NCBI RefSeq assembly: GCF_012986595.1
Contig: NZ_JAAQYM010000004.1
Location: 496,001 to 560,000, forward strand
Length of the DNA: 64,000 bases
Reading direction: 5' to 3'
Source: Pseudomonas koreensis
GTDB taxonomy: Bacteria; Pseudomonadota; Gammaproteobacteria; Pseudomonadales; Pseudomonadaceae
Shown: one piece after another, positions 38,886-47,440 of the stretch
How the letters are laid out: each line of letters starts with the position of its first letter
Numbering within the stretch: position 1 is the stretch's first letter
Made by a program: the position numbers and the translations under genes
The notes under the pieces: model-generated
Databases searched by the model: none
What the model saw: only the letters and a program-made list of their open reading frames with translations
Told to the model about the DNA's origin: nothing

Positions 38886-40382
38886 ATGAGCCAGGAAGTC
38901 CTGACCACTGAAACCAATCGTCGCCAGTTGCAGCAGATCATCGCCGGGCTGTCGGATGGCGTGATTTTGCTGGAGCTCGACCGCAGCCTGCTGTGGGCCA
39001 ATGAAGCTGCGCTGAGAATGCATGGCGTCAACCGGATCGGTGAACTCGGCAACGATGCCGATGAATACGCTCAGCGTTTCAGCTTGCGCTATCGCAACAA
39101 CCACACGGTGCCGCCGGAAAACTACCCGATCAGCCGCGTCGCGCGCTGCGAAACCTTCAGCGACGTGCTGATTGAAGTGTCCCCGGTCAGTGACCCGGAA
39201 CGCGTCTGGGTGCACAGCGTGCGCAGCATGGTGTTGACCGACCGCGAAGGTCAGCCCGAGTCGCTGGTGCTGATCATGAGTGACGTCACCGACTGGGCCA
39301 ATGCCGAGCAGCGCTTCGAGAAAACCTTCAACGCCAACCCGGCGCCGGCCGTGATCTGCCGGCTCAGCGACTTGCGCTATATCAAGGTCAACCCGGGCTT
39401 TCTCGAGATGACCGGCTACAGCCGTGATCAGGTGATCGGCGCTTCAACCTACGAGCTGGACGTGCTGGAGCAGGCCGAGCGGCGGGACCTGGCGATCGAG
39501 CGTCTGCGCGACGGCGCGACCATTCCGCAGATGCAGGCCGAACTGCGCCTGCCCGATGGCAGCAGCAAGCAGGTGATCGTTGCCGGGCAGACCCTGCAGC
39601 TCAACGATGAGGACTGCATGCTGTTTTCGTTCGTCGACATTGAGCCGCGGCACAAGGCCGAAGTGGCGCTGCGCCAGAGCGAAGAGCGCTTCGCCAAGGC
39701 GTTCCGCCTGACCCCGGTGCCGATCCTGATCTGCAGTGCGGACGAGCAGCGGGTGATCGACGTCAACCAGGCATTCCTCGAGACCCTGGCCTACGACAGC
39801 GACGATGTCCTGGATAAAACCGTGGTGCAACTGGCGTTCATCGACGACAGCGCGGCGCGCACACGCTTGCTCACGGCGCTGGAAAAAACCGGGCGCATTG
39901 ATCGGGTGGACGTGCGGGTGCGCAAAAAGGATGCCGAGGTGCTGGAATGCGCGGTGTCGGCGGACACGGTGAATATCCATGACAAATCCTGCTATTTGCT
40001 GGTGCTGATGGACATCACCGAACGCAAGCGCACCGAGCTGGAACTGGTGGCGGCGATCGAGGAAGTGATGAAGGACGCCTCGTGGTTCAGCCGCACGCTG
40101 ATCGAAAAGCTGGCCAATGTGAAGAAGGTCAATTCGCCGCAACTGCCAAGCGTATCGTTCACTGATCTGACGGCGCGCGAGCGTGATGTGCTGGGCTTGA
40201 TCTGTGAAGGGCTGGCGGACAAGGAGATTGCCGCGCGTCTGAAACTGGCGCCGAATACAGTGCGCAATCATGTGGCGACGGTGTATTCCAAGCTTGATGT
40301 ACACAGCCGCAGTGAGGCGATTGTCTGGGCCCGGGAGCGCGGACTGTTCTCCGGTGAATGGCGACCCAAGGGTCAGCGGTAG
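38886..40382 (+). CDS. Triple-PAS LuxR-type transcriptional regulator
   Basis: 498 residues: three PAS-type sensory domains (about 10-140, 145-265, 270-400), a short coiled coil, and a C-terminal LuxR helix-turn-helix (SFTDLTARERDVLGLICEGL, then AARLKLAPNTVRNHVATVY). No membrane segment, so it senses a cytosolic signal by small ligand, redox or oligomerisation. GGAG precedes ATG 38886. It stands alone after a REP pair; target genes are unknown. Confidence 0.85.
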   Translation: MSQEVLTTETNRRQLQQIIAGLSDGVILLELDRSLLWANEAALRMHGVNRIGELGNDADEYAQRFSLRYRNNHTVPPENYPISRVARCETFSDVLIEVSPVSDPERVWVHSVRSMVLTDREGQPESLVLIMSDVTDWANAEQRFEKTFNANPAPAVICRLSDLRYIKVNPGFLEMTGYSRDQVIGASTYELDVLEQAERRDLAIERLRDGATIPQMQAELRLPDGSSKQVIVAGQTLQLNDEDCMLFSFVDIEPRHKAEVALRQSEERFAKAFRLTPVPILICSADEQRVIDVNQAFLETLAYDSDDVLDKTVVQLAFIDDSAARTRLLTALEKTGRIDRVDVRVRKKDAEVLECAVSADTVNIHDKSCYLLVLMDITERKRTELELVAAIEEVMKDASWFSRTLIEKLANVKKVNSPQLPSVSFTDLTARERDVLGLICEGLADKEIAARLKLAPNTVRNHVATVYSKLDVHSRSEAIVWARERGLFSGEWRPKGQR

Positions 40383-40516
40383 GTGCAAATGCACTAGTCG
40401 GCAAGGTGCAAATTGAGGTTCTGAGGTGGAGGGGCAGTTCTTAGTCTGTTGGGGTGCGATACGAGCCGATGGCTTGGGATCGTGTCCCTTCGAAACAGCT
40501 AAAGGAACGGCTTCAA

Positions 40517-40774
40517 ATGATGAATCTTGCGCAGTTGCGTGTGCGCCTTGAGCAGAGCTTTGCGCCGTTGGCCTGTGAATGTCTGGTGGATGGCGATCAG
40601 TCGCTGACGGTGAAGCTATATCACCCGATGTCGGGGCAGGTGGATCTGGTGATCAGTGGTTTGAAGCTCAGTGCGTTGCGTACGGCTGAGGCGGTCGAGG
40701 CGTTGATTGAAGAGTTGCGGTATGAGTTGGAGAGTATTTCTTTGCGCTCTTCGCGGGATCCTGATTTGGCTTAG
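40517..40774 (+). CDS. DUF1652-family protein
   Basis: 85 residues, MMNLAQLRVRLEQSFAPLAC at the start. DUF1652 proteins are small, Pseudomonas-specific and of unknown function. AAGGAA upstream supports the start at 40517 or the adjacent ATG at 40520; an upstream in-frame start at 40454 lacks a ribosome site. Confidence 0.75.
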   Translation: MMNLAQLRVRLEQSFAPLACECLVDGDQSLTVKLYHPMSGQVDLVISGLKLSALRTAEAVEALIEELRYELESISLRSSRDPDLA

Positions 40775-40799
40775 GGCTTTTGGTCTTGGCGGCCTTTGG

Positions 40800-41095
40800 G
40801 CCGACCAGGTTCTTGTGGGGTGGGGTGAATATCCGTTGCTTCGGGTGCTGCGGCTGGCGGTTTCGCCCTTACGGCGAGTCCCTTTGGCAGACGCCCCAAA
40901 GGAACCAAAGGTCTTGGCCCCGGCGTTCGGCCCTCGCTTAGGCTCGGGTTCCTTCGTTGCGGGGTTCATCCGGGGGCATCGTCTACGGTTTGCTTCGCTG
41001 CACCTCCTCTCGATGTGTTCGACTTCGTCGAACGGTCGCTGCGCTCCCACCCCCGGATAAACCCCTCCACTCAGCCTGCCGAAGGGGCCGGTACG
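40800..41095. repeat. Probable dispersed intergenic repeat of Pseudomonas
   Basis: Within the 592-bp gap 40775-41366 lies a stretch without coding sense but with a look I associate with a long repeated element in fluorescent pseudomonads: CCTTTGGCAGACGCCCCAAA near 40880, then GCCCTCGCTTAGGCTCGGG, then TCGACTTCGTCGAACGGTCG near 41020. Recognition is from memory and not tested. The rest of the gap holds a single REP arm and the lipoprotein promoter. Confidence 0.45.
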
Positions 41096-41173
41096 GCAAG
41101 ATCAAGAGCTGCAGCCGAGCTAACGCTCATCCTGTTGAGTGGTGAGAAGCGGATGCGGTCTGCTGTTGATTTC

Positions 41174-41198
41174 TGTGGGAGCTGGCTTGCCAGCGATG
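41174..41198. repeat. Single REP arm, family D
   Basis: One copy of TGTGGGAGCTGGCTTGCCAG with the CGATGG tail, without a partner arm nearby. Confidence 0.75.
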
Positions 41199-41366
41199 GC
41201 GGCCTCCCATCCCCGCAAAATCGACAGCCCATTCCCCCATCTCCCTCCATTTCACTGGCGCTTGCAGGGTGGTCGGCTATAAAGAATGAGTGGTCAGGTC
41301 TTCTGTTGCGCGCGGTTGTTGTGTGCGGCGACGGAAGTGGCTCTTCCATTTATCGCGGGTCGTCCT

Positions 41367-41588
41367 ATGAATCATCTTGGGAAACGCGTGTATCTCCCGT
41401 TGTCGCTGGCTTTTTCTGTCGTGCTGCTCAGCGGTTGCGCCAGTCCTCCGCCACCGCCTCCTGCTGCGCCTCCACCACCGCCGGTGCGTACCTGTCAGAC
41501 TCTGGAAGACACCCAGGTGGCGGGCGATATGTATGTGGACGGACAGGTCACTCGGCATATCACCACCACTCGCTGTGTGACGCAGTAG
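41367..41588 (+). CDS. Small proline-rich lipoprotein
   Basis: 73 residues. Signal peptide with lipobox LLSGC, so lipidated at Cys24 or thereabouts, then a proline tract (SPPPPPPAAPPPPPV) and a short C-terminal domain with two cysteines (RTCQTLEDT, TTTRCVTQ). ATG 41367 is within a longer frame that starts at 41286 with no signal sequence. Function unknown; probably outer-membrane anchored. Confidence 0.72.
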   Translation: MNHLGKRVYLPLSLAFSVVLLSGCASPPPPPPAAPPPPPVRTCQTLEDTQVAGDMYVDGQVTRHITTTRCVTQ

Positions 41589-41715
41589 CGGGGCGGTGGT
41601 GCACTTCGGCTGGCAGTTGTCCAAAGTGCTCGATGCCTGATCCAGAATCAGCTGGCCTTGTGGCTAAGGGATTTATCCCCTCGCCACAGGTCAGTCTCGG
41701 GTCAGTGAAAGGCGA

Positions 41716-42483
41716 TCAGGACAGGAACCCACCGTCCACATTCAGCGAAACCCCGGTGGTGTAGCTCGACGCGTCGCTCGCCAGATACAACACGGCGCCG
41801 GCCATTTCACTCGGATCGGCCACGCGCTTGAGCGGGATCTGGGTCAGCGCCTGCTTGAGGATCGCGTCGTTTTTCACCAGCGCCGAAGCGAACTTGGTGT
41901 CGGTCAGACCCGGCAGCAGAGCGTTGCAGCGGATGCCGAATTGCGCGCATTCCTTGGCGAAGACCTTGGTCATGTTGATCACGGCAGCTTTGGTCACCGA
42001 ATAGATGCCTTGGAACACGCCCGGTGAAATGCCGTTGATCGACGCCACGTTGATGATGCTGCCCCCGCCGTTTTCGCGCATCAGCTTGCCGGCTTCCACC
42101 GACATGAAGAAGTAGCCGCGGATGTTCACGTCGACGGTCTTCTGGAACGCGCCGAGGTCGGTGTCCAGCACGTTGCAGAACTGTGGGTTGGTCGCGGCGT
42201 TGTTGACCAGGATATCGAGCCGGCCGAACTGTTCCTTGATCCCGGCGAACACCTGGCTGATCTGTTCCATTTCACCGATGTGGCAGGCCACGGCGGTGGC
42301 TTTGCCGCCGGCGGCGATGATGGCGTCGGCTACGTGCTGGCAGCCTTCGAGCTTGCGGCTCGAAACGATGACGTGGGCGCCTTGCTGGGCCAGCAGTTTG
42401 GCGATGGCTTCACCGATGCCACGGCTGGCGCCGGAGACGAAGGCGATTTTGCCGTCGAGGTCGAACAACTGAGTCTTGGACAT
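41716..42483 (-). CDS. Short-chain dehydrogenase/reductase
   Basis: 255 residues, classical SDR: cofactor motif SGASRGIGEAIAK, NNAATNP, catalytic Ser in INVASINGIS and YxxxK in YSVTKAAVINM, and the C-terminal YTTGVSLNVDGG. NAD(P)-dependent alcohol or keto reductase. It follows the phosphotransferase gene on the same strand with a 22-bp gap, a pairing often seen with fatty-acid or alkanol metabolism. Confidence 0.9.
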   Translation of the reverse strand: MSKTQLFDLDGKIAFVSGASRGIGEAIAKLLAQQGAHVIVSSRKLEGCQHVADAIIAAGGKATAVACHIGEMEQISQVFAGIKEQFGRLDILVNNAATNPQFCNVLDTDLGAFQKTVDVNIRGYFFMSVEAGKLMRENGGGSIINVASINGISPGVFQGIYSVTKAAVINMTKVFAKECAQFGIRCNALLPGLTDTKFASALVKNDAILKQALTQIPLKRVADPSEMAGAVLYLASDASSYTTGVSLNVDGGFLS

Positions 42484-42505
42484 AGGGGTTCCTTGGTATG
42501 GGCCG

Positions 42506-43573
42506 TCAGAGGCTCGATTTCGCAATGACCTGCAGGCTCATGTGCTCCAGCAGTTTGTTCATGTGAATGAACTGCGCGAAGCGTTTGTCCTGGGTCTGGC
42601 CGTGGTAGAAGCGGTAGTAGATCTGCTGCACGATGCCGGCCAGGCGGAATAGGCCGTAGGTGTAGTAGAAGTCGAAGTTGTCGATCTGGATGCCCGAGCG
42701 TTCGGCGTAGTAGTCGACGAACTCGCGGCGGGTCAGCATGCCCGGGGCGTGGCTTGGCTGGCGGCGCATCAGTTGCACCGGTGCCGGGTCGCCGGCTTCG
42801 ATCCAGTAGGCGAGGGTGTTGCCCAGGTCCATCAGTGGATCACCGAGGGTGGTCAGTTCCCAGTCGAGCACACCGATGATCTGCATCGGGTTGTCCGGGT
42901 CGAGGATCACGTTATCGAAGCGGTAGTCGTTGTGCACGATGCTTGAGGTCGGGTGATCGGCCGGCATCTTGTCGTTGAGCCAGGCTTTGACCTTTTCCCA
43001 GTGCGGCGCATCCGGGGTCAGGGCTTTTTCGTAGCGTTCGCTCCAGCCCTTGATCTGGCGGGCGACGTAGCCTTCCGGTTTGCCCAGATCGCTGAGGCCG
43101 CAGGCGTTGTAGTCGACCCGGTGCAGCTCGACGAAACGGTCGATGAAGCTCTTGCACAGCGCTTCGGTTTTCGCCGCATCGAGGCCCAGTTCCGGCGGCA
43201 GGTCGGAGCGCAGAATGATGCCCTTGACCCGTTCCATCACGTAGAAATCGGCGCCGATCACCGATTCGTCGGTGCAGTGCACGTAGGCCTTGGGGCAGTA
43301 CGGGAAACCGTCGCGCAGCTGATTGAGGATGCGGAATTCGCGGCCCATGTCGTGGGCGGATTTGGCCTTGTGGCCGAACGGCGGCCGGCGCAGCACGAAC
43401 TCCTGCTGCGGGTACTCCAGAAGGTAAGTCAGGTTCGACGCACCGCCGGGAAACTGGCTGATCTGCGGGGTGCCGGTCAGGCCCGGAATGTGCGCCTTGA
43501 GGTACGGATCGATCAGGCTGGCATCGAGTTCTTCGCCATCGCGGATCCGGGTGGACTGGTCAGTAAGCGCCAT
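42506..43573 (-). CDS. APH-type phosphotransferase family protein (ACAD10/FadE36-like)
   Basis: 355 residues with aminoglycoside-phosphotransferase fold: VHNDYRFDNVILD is the catalytic loop and LDWELTTLGDPLMD the metal loop. Bacterial relatives sit beside acyl-CoA dehydrogenases and are thought to phosphorylate hydroxyacyl groups, as in mammalian ACAD10/11. No acyl-CoA dehydrogenase gene is present here, only the SDR. Substrate inferred from family. Confidence 0.85.
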   Translation of the reverse strand: MALTDQSTRIRDGEELDASLIDPYLKAHIPGLTGTPQISQFPGGASNLTYLLEYPQQEFVLRRPPFGHKAKSAHDMGREFRILNQLRDGFPYCPKAYVHCTDESVIGADFYVMERVKGIILRSDLPPELGLDAAKTEALCKSFIDRFVELHRVDYNACGLSDLGKPEGYVARQIKGWSERYEKALTPDAPHWEKVKAWLNDKMPADHPTSSIVHNDYRFDNVILDPDNPMQIIGVLDWELTTLGDPLMDLGNTLAYWIEAGDPAPVQLMRRQPSHAPGMLTRREFVDYYAERSGIQIDNFDFYYTYGLFRLAGIVQQIYYRFYHGQTQDKRFAQFIHMNKLLEHMSLQVIAKSSL

Positions 43574-43729
43574 GCTTATCCCTTCTGCTTATTTTGGAGG
43601 CCAGACATCATTGGCTAATCTAATGGCGCGCTCGGGCGGTCACAAGCGCGGGTCGGTCTTATAGGTTAGCGTGTTGCAGGATAATCAGCGTTTCGAATAG
43701 GCACGGCAGCAGGGCACTGCCGGCTCTTT

Positions 43730-44698
43730 TCAATGCACGCGCTGGTTGTTGAGCCTTGGGGGCAGGGCGATCGGCGTCAGTACCGGTTGCCCGGAGAAAA
43801 ACGCCACGAGGTTTTTCCCGACCAGTTCCACCGTGCCTTGGGTAGCTTCCGGTGACAGGCCGGCGACGTGGGGCGTGAGAACCACGTTGCTCAAGGTTTT
43901 CAGCGCATCCGGTACTTGCGGTTCGTGGTCGAAAACATCCAGCGCAGCCCCGGCAATCCTTCGTTGCTCAAGGGCGGTGATCAGGTCGGCGGTGGCGATG
44001 ACACTGGCCCGGGCGATATTGACGATGAAACCTTTCGGGCCAAGTGCATCAAGCACTGCGCGGGTCACCAGGTGTTGGGTGCCGATCCCGCCCGGCGTGG
44101 CGACGATCAGAAAGTCCGAGGCCCGCGCCAGTTCGGTCGGGGTCGAGCAGAATGCGTAAGGCACGTCACTGCGCACCTGACGGCTGTGATAGCTGATGTC
44201 CATGTCGAAACCAAGGTTGGCGCGCTTGGCAATCGCCAGGCCCACCGCCCCCAGTCCGAGAATGCCCAGGCGTTTGTTGGCCAGCGACGGGCGCATGATT
44301 TTCGGCCATTCACCCCGGCGCACCGCCGCGTCGCAGCGCGGAATATCACGCACCAGTGCCAGCAGCATGGCCATCGCATGGTCGGCCACCGACGAGGCGT
44401 TGACCCCGGCGCCGTTGGTCACGGTGATCCCGCGATCGCTGGCGGCCTGCAGGTCGACGTGCTCGTAACCGGCGCCGATCACGGTGATGATTTTCAGGAT
44501 CGGCAGCCCGGCGATCTCGTCAGCGGTGAGGCCCAGCGGGCCACGGGTCAGCACCGCGTCGATCCGGGCGCCGTGGGTGGCGATGGCTTGTGCGCGTTCG
44601 GCAGGGGTCGGCGCGAGGATCAGATGAAAACCCTGCTGCTCGAGAATCGGCAGATAGTCATTGATGGTTTCAACCAGTACCAGAACGGTTGCAGGCAT
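43730..44698 (-). CDS. D-isomer-specific 2-hydroxyacid dehydrogenase
   Basis: 322 residues, glyoxylate/hydroxypyruvate reductase type. NAD(P) motif GILGLGAVGLAIAKR; catalytic Arg in VNIARASVI, Glu in DVFDHEPQVP and His in VVLTPHVAG are all present. Substrate is not decided by sequence. Alone on its strand, 156 bp from the phosphotransferase gene. Confidence 0.9.
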   Translation of the reverse strand: MPATVLVLVETINDYLPILEQQGFHLILAPTPAERAQAIATHGARIDAVLTRGPLGLTADEIAGLPILKIITVIGAGYEHVDLQAASDRGITVTNGAGVNASSVADHAMAMLLALVRDIPRCDAAVRRGEWPKIMRPSLANKRLGILGLGAVGLAIAKRANLGFDMDISYHSRQVRSDVPYAFCSTPTELARASDFLIVATPGGIGTQHLVTRAVLDALGPKGFIVNIARASVIATADLITALEQRRIAGAALDVFDHEPQVPDALKTLSNVVLTPHVAGLSPEATQGTVELVGKNLVAFFSGQPVLTPIALPPRLNNQRVH

Positions 44699-44740
44699 CG
44701 CGCGGCTCCTGAGGGCTCGGGATATCGGATCGCTGGGAGC

Positions 44741-45730
44741 TTAGACTACTTTCAAAAGCTGACGGTGGAACTTGGGATAAAGCGTCAGCCCGTGGTTGAC
44801 GAAGTTTGTCACTTTATCCGCAGTGCCTTTACGGTAAGGATTCTTGCGGGGTGAACCTACGCTCCACACGCCAAACATGATGATTTCAGTGTCTTCCGAA
44901 AATTTTGCCAGCCAAACGGCTTCGGTACTTCCCACACTGATGTCAAAGGTATTAACGATGTCTTCAGCGTCGGCCCGATTGTACTCGGAATGCAAGTTCA
45001 GATAGTGGTTCACCTGTTTGCTTCCATCCTTCGGAGCCTTGAGTTGCTTGACTGTGCCAGCTATCGCGAACGGATGGCATTGATTGCCGCGCCGGTGAGC
45101 CATTTTCCAGGCGTCTTCATAGCGATCAGGCTCAAAGTAAAATTCCGACCAGCGGATTTTTTTGTCGCCGAAACGCAGTATCAAGTTGTTCTTCAAAACG
45201 TCATCCGCCTCGCACCGCTCACGGAGCTTGAGGATGTCAGAAGTAGTACGCAGATAACTGTCGAGTTTGTTGCCGGAAGCCTGATACACCGAGGGGCGGC
45301 GAGTCGCCGAGTCACCTGTGGATGAAGGCGTGTGTTCGCTGCCAGCCAAAGATTTGCCGCCCAGACTGTTGTGGAGCAGCAGTAAACGTAATTCGAACTG
45401 ACCTTGATCGATGGCACCGATGAAGTCTGGGTCTGACTGGTCGGCAATAATGGTTTTCAGTTGCCCCAGAGCATCGTACTTGCAGCCTGGCTTGTGTTCC
45501 GACTCAGCACCTGCGGTCAAGCCGATGTAAGCAGCCCTGTCCGAGGGCTCTTTGCCCGGGTTGTTACGCAAGCCCCTTGGCACGAAACGCACCGGCACTT
45601 TGCAGCCGCCGCCATCACATAGCAGCGCGGGGACAGTTTGGTGGTTGTCGTGTTTTTGTTGCAGGCTTTCCAAAGTGTACGGCTGATTGTAGGTATCCAC
45701 CGCGCTGACCATTTTAATGCCCTTGCCCAT
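44741..45730 (-). CDS. Orphan protein with CCHC-like N-terminal motif
   Basis: 329 residues from the ATG at 45730, which has TAGGGG 4 bases upstream; an in-frame ATG at 45772 gives 343. No family recognised. Near the start C38-x4-C43 (LLCDGGGCKV) and H79-x3-C83 (SEHKPGCKYD) could bind zinc, somewhat like the N-terminal part of CoiA-type proteins. The rest has mixed charged segments, no membrane helix. Base composition looks less GC-rich than neighbours, which suggests recent acquisition. Confidence 0.65.
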   Translation of the reverse strand: MGKGIKMVSAVDTYNQPYTLESLQQKHDNHQTVPALLCDGGGCKVPVRFVPRGLRNNPGKEPSDRAAYIGLTAGAESEHKPGCKYDALGQLKTIIADQSDPDFIGAIDQGQFELRLLLLHNSLGGKSLAGSEHTPSSTGDSATRRPSVYQASGNKLDSYLRTTSDILKLRERCEADDVLKNNLILRFGDKKIRWSEFYFEPDRYEDAWKMAHRRGNQCHPFAIAGTVKQLKAPKDGSKQVNHYLNLHSEYNRADAEDIVNTFDISVGSTEAVWLAKFSEDTEIIMFGVWSVGSPRKNPYRKGTADKVTNFVNHGLTLYPKFHRQLLKVV

Positions 45731-45852
45731 GTAACCCCTACCGTGTGTTATTGGATCCAAGTGTGTGGTCATACTACCCAAAAATTCGGGCCGGAGGCTG
45801 CGGCCGGACATGTAAAACAACATGTCGGTGCTGGCCGCATTGGAGAGCTTCG

Positions 45853-46377
45853 TCAGAACGTCACGTCGGCACTGTTGATCAAGCGGGCGAAGGCTGCACC
45901 GAGGGTTGCGTTGTGGTGTTCAATGATTGCCTGCGCAGGCAGCGCGTGAGTGTCCATGCAAGTGTGGGCATCGGCCACCAGTAAGGGTTTGAAACCCAGA
46001 TCGGCAGCGGCGCGGCAGGTGCTGTCGATGCAGAACTGAGTCTTCATGCCGACGAGGTAGAGTTCATCGACCTTTTTGATTTTGAGCTGCTGCGCAAGAT
46101 CAGTGTTGTGAAAGGCATCAGGTCTGGATTTGTCGAACAGAAGATCAACATCAGCGTTCAGTTCAAGCGCCGGCAACAATTGCCAGAATCGACTGCCCGC
46201 AGCAGTCGGCGAGCCTTCGGGGCCGGTGTGGCGTACGGCGAAGATGGGCACGTCTTGTTGGCGCGCTTTTGCAATCAACTGCTGGATGTTGGCGAGAACG
46301 CGTTCGCCGTCGTGGGGTTTTTCCGGACCGTGGAACAGACCGACTTGCATATCGATGATCAACAGTGCTGCAGACAT
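45853..46377 (-). CDS. Isochorismatase-family cysteine hydrolase
   Basis: 174 residues. The triad is visible: Asp in LLIIDMQVGLF, Lys in LFDKSRPDAF and Cys in LVGMKTQFCIDST, as in nicotinamidase-like hydrolases. Substrate unknown. AAGGAG lies at the right distance from ATG 46377. A terminator hairpin and a short Thr-rich frame lie upstream on the same strand, suggesting attenuation control. Confidence 0.87.
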   Translation of the reverse strand: MSAALLIIDMQVGLFHGPEKPHDGERVLANIQQLIAKARQQDVPIFAVRHTGPEGSPTAAGSRFWQLLPALELNADVDLLFDKSRPDAFHNTDLAQQLKIKKVDELYLVGMKTQFCIDSTCRAAADLGFKPLLVADAHTCMDTHALPAQAIIEHHNATLGAAFARLINSADVTF

Positions 46378-46428
46378 GTGTTTCTCCTTGAGTGACAAAA
46401 GCAGCCGCACGGACGGGAGAAACAACAA

Positions 46429-46453
46429 GGCCCCGTCCATTGCTGGCGGGGCC
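46429..46453 (-). terminator. Terminator/attenuator hairpin before the isochorismatase-family gene
   Basis: On the minus strand GGCCCCG pairs with CGGGGCC across an 11-base loop and is followed by TTGTTGTTT. It lies 52 bp before the gene start and just after the leader frame. It could also simply end the tautomerase transcript. Confidence 0.7.
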
Positions 46454-46473
46454 CCGGGTTTGCTGCGCTGGAT

Positions 46474-46551
46474 TTACCTCACGCACAAACCGCACGACCC
46501 GCCGGTGGCGGTCGTGGTGGTGCGGGTAAGGTGCAGCGCGCGGAAGTTCAT
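46474..46551 (-). CDS. Putative leader peptide with Thr run
   Basis: A 25-codon frame reads MNFRALHLTRTTTTATGG then SCGLCVR and stop. An in-frame ATG four codons earlier (46563) is also possible. The four consecutive Thr codons sit in a GC-rich segment able to form a pause hairpin, and the terminator follows 20 bases after the stop. Translation is unproven and the ribosome site is weak. Confidence 0.4.
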   Translation of the reverse strand: MNFRALHLTRTTTTATGGSCGLCVR

Positions 46552-46558
46552 GGGGTCG

Positions 46559-46588
46559 ATCATGCTGGCGGCGTCCACGGGCTGTCAA
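46559..46588 (-). promoter_or_regulatory. Candidate sigma-70 promoter for the leader / isochorismatase unit
   Basis: TTGACA (46583-46588 on the minus strand) and CATGAT (46559-46564) are 18 bp apart. The -35 overlaps the tautomerase stop codon. The predicted start of transcription is close to the leader ATG, so the leader might be read without a 5' untranslated region. Confidence 0.4.
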
Positions 46589-46968
46589 CTGGCGTATTGA
46601 GCTATGCCGTTGCCGAACGACCAATTCTCCTTTTTGACTTCCACCAGATTGATGAACACGTCTTCCAGGCGAATGCCCAGTTGGGTGTTCAGGCTGTGCG
46701 CGATGGTCTGGTACAGGGCTTTTTTCTGCTCCTGCGTTCGACCTTCGTTGAGGGTGATCTGGATGATCACCAACTGCTCGCTGCGCTGGATGCCCAGGTA
46801 TTGCGGGTCGAAGATGAAATGCTCGCCGTCGTGCTCGTTGAGGATCTGGAAGTTGTCGTGCTCCGGCACGTTGATGGTGTTGCGCATGGCCGCGTAGATC
46901 TGCTCGCCGATGCGTTTGGCGAAGCCGGGATCGGCGTGTTTTCTGATGTCGACGCGGACGAGTGGCAT
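46585..46968 (-). CDS. Tautomerase-superfamily protein
   Basis: 127 residues beginning MPLVRVDIRKH, so Pro-2 of the gene product becomes the catalytic N-terminal proline after Met removal. The length is twice that of 4-oxalocrotonate tautomerase, as in the MSAD or cis-CaaD-like branches. Substrate unknown. On the same strand as the isochorismatase-family gene, 207 bp upstream. Confidence 0.87.
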   Translation of the reverse strand: MPLVRVDIRKHADPGFAKRIGEQIYAAMRNTINVPEHDNFQILNEHDGEHFIFDPQYLGIQRSEQLVIIQITLNEGRTQEQKKALYQTIAHSLNTQLGIRLEDVFINLVEVKKENWSFGNGIAQYAS

Positions 46969-47196
46969 TGGGCGGCTCCGTGGGGGCAGGGGACTCCACT
47001 CACGCTAGAACATGTCGGGCAAATTGAAAGTTTGGGTGATGAGCTTGCTGCTGTTTTTGTATGAGGCTACCTACGATTTTTGCGGATTTTGCCTACGAAT
47101 TTGGCAGCTGCGTCTGCTATCGCAATGGTGATGAACGCGAAATCATGTGGGCACAAAGCAGCTCGGGCAGGGACTGCCAACAGCCAAGGAAGGCAA

Positions 47197-47391
47197 ATGC
47201 TTCAAAACAATCGAGAACACCTGGAACTCGAAAGGTTAATGAGTGAAATACGGAAACTTGCAGCCGAGAGGAAAAAGCTTATGGCGGAAGAAAAGAAGTT
47301 GAGGTGGGAGACGTATTTTTACCCGCTCGCGGTAGTCACAGGCGGGGTGACCGCAACAGCAGCCGTAGTAGGACTTTCACTTAAGTTTTGA
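47197..47391 (+). CDS. Small coiled-coil membrane protein
   Basis: 64 residues: a highly charged helix (LERLMSEIRKLAAERKKLM onward, a likely coiled coil) and a C-terminal membrane segment (YPLAVVTGGVTATAAVVGL). AAGGAAGG lies just before ATG 47197. No family recognised. Less GC-rich than its surroundings; 49 bp before another small membrane protein gene. Confidence 0.6.
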   Translation: MLQNNREHLELERLMSEIRKLAAERKKLMAEEKKLRWETYFYPLAVVTGGVTATAAVVGLSLKF

Positions 47392-47440
47392 GTGCTTGCG
47401 TTAGTACCCTTCAGACTCTGTCTCTAAAAAAGGAATCACC

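Noticed and set aside
40707-41060. 117-codon frame after DUF1652 as a real gene
   Set aside because: It lies in the repeat-like block and has no ribosome site; known type of false call in Pseudomonas.
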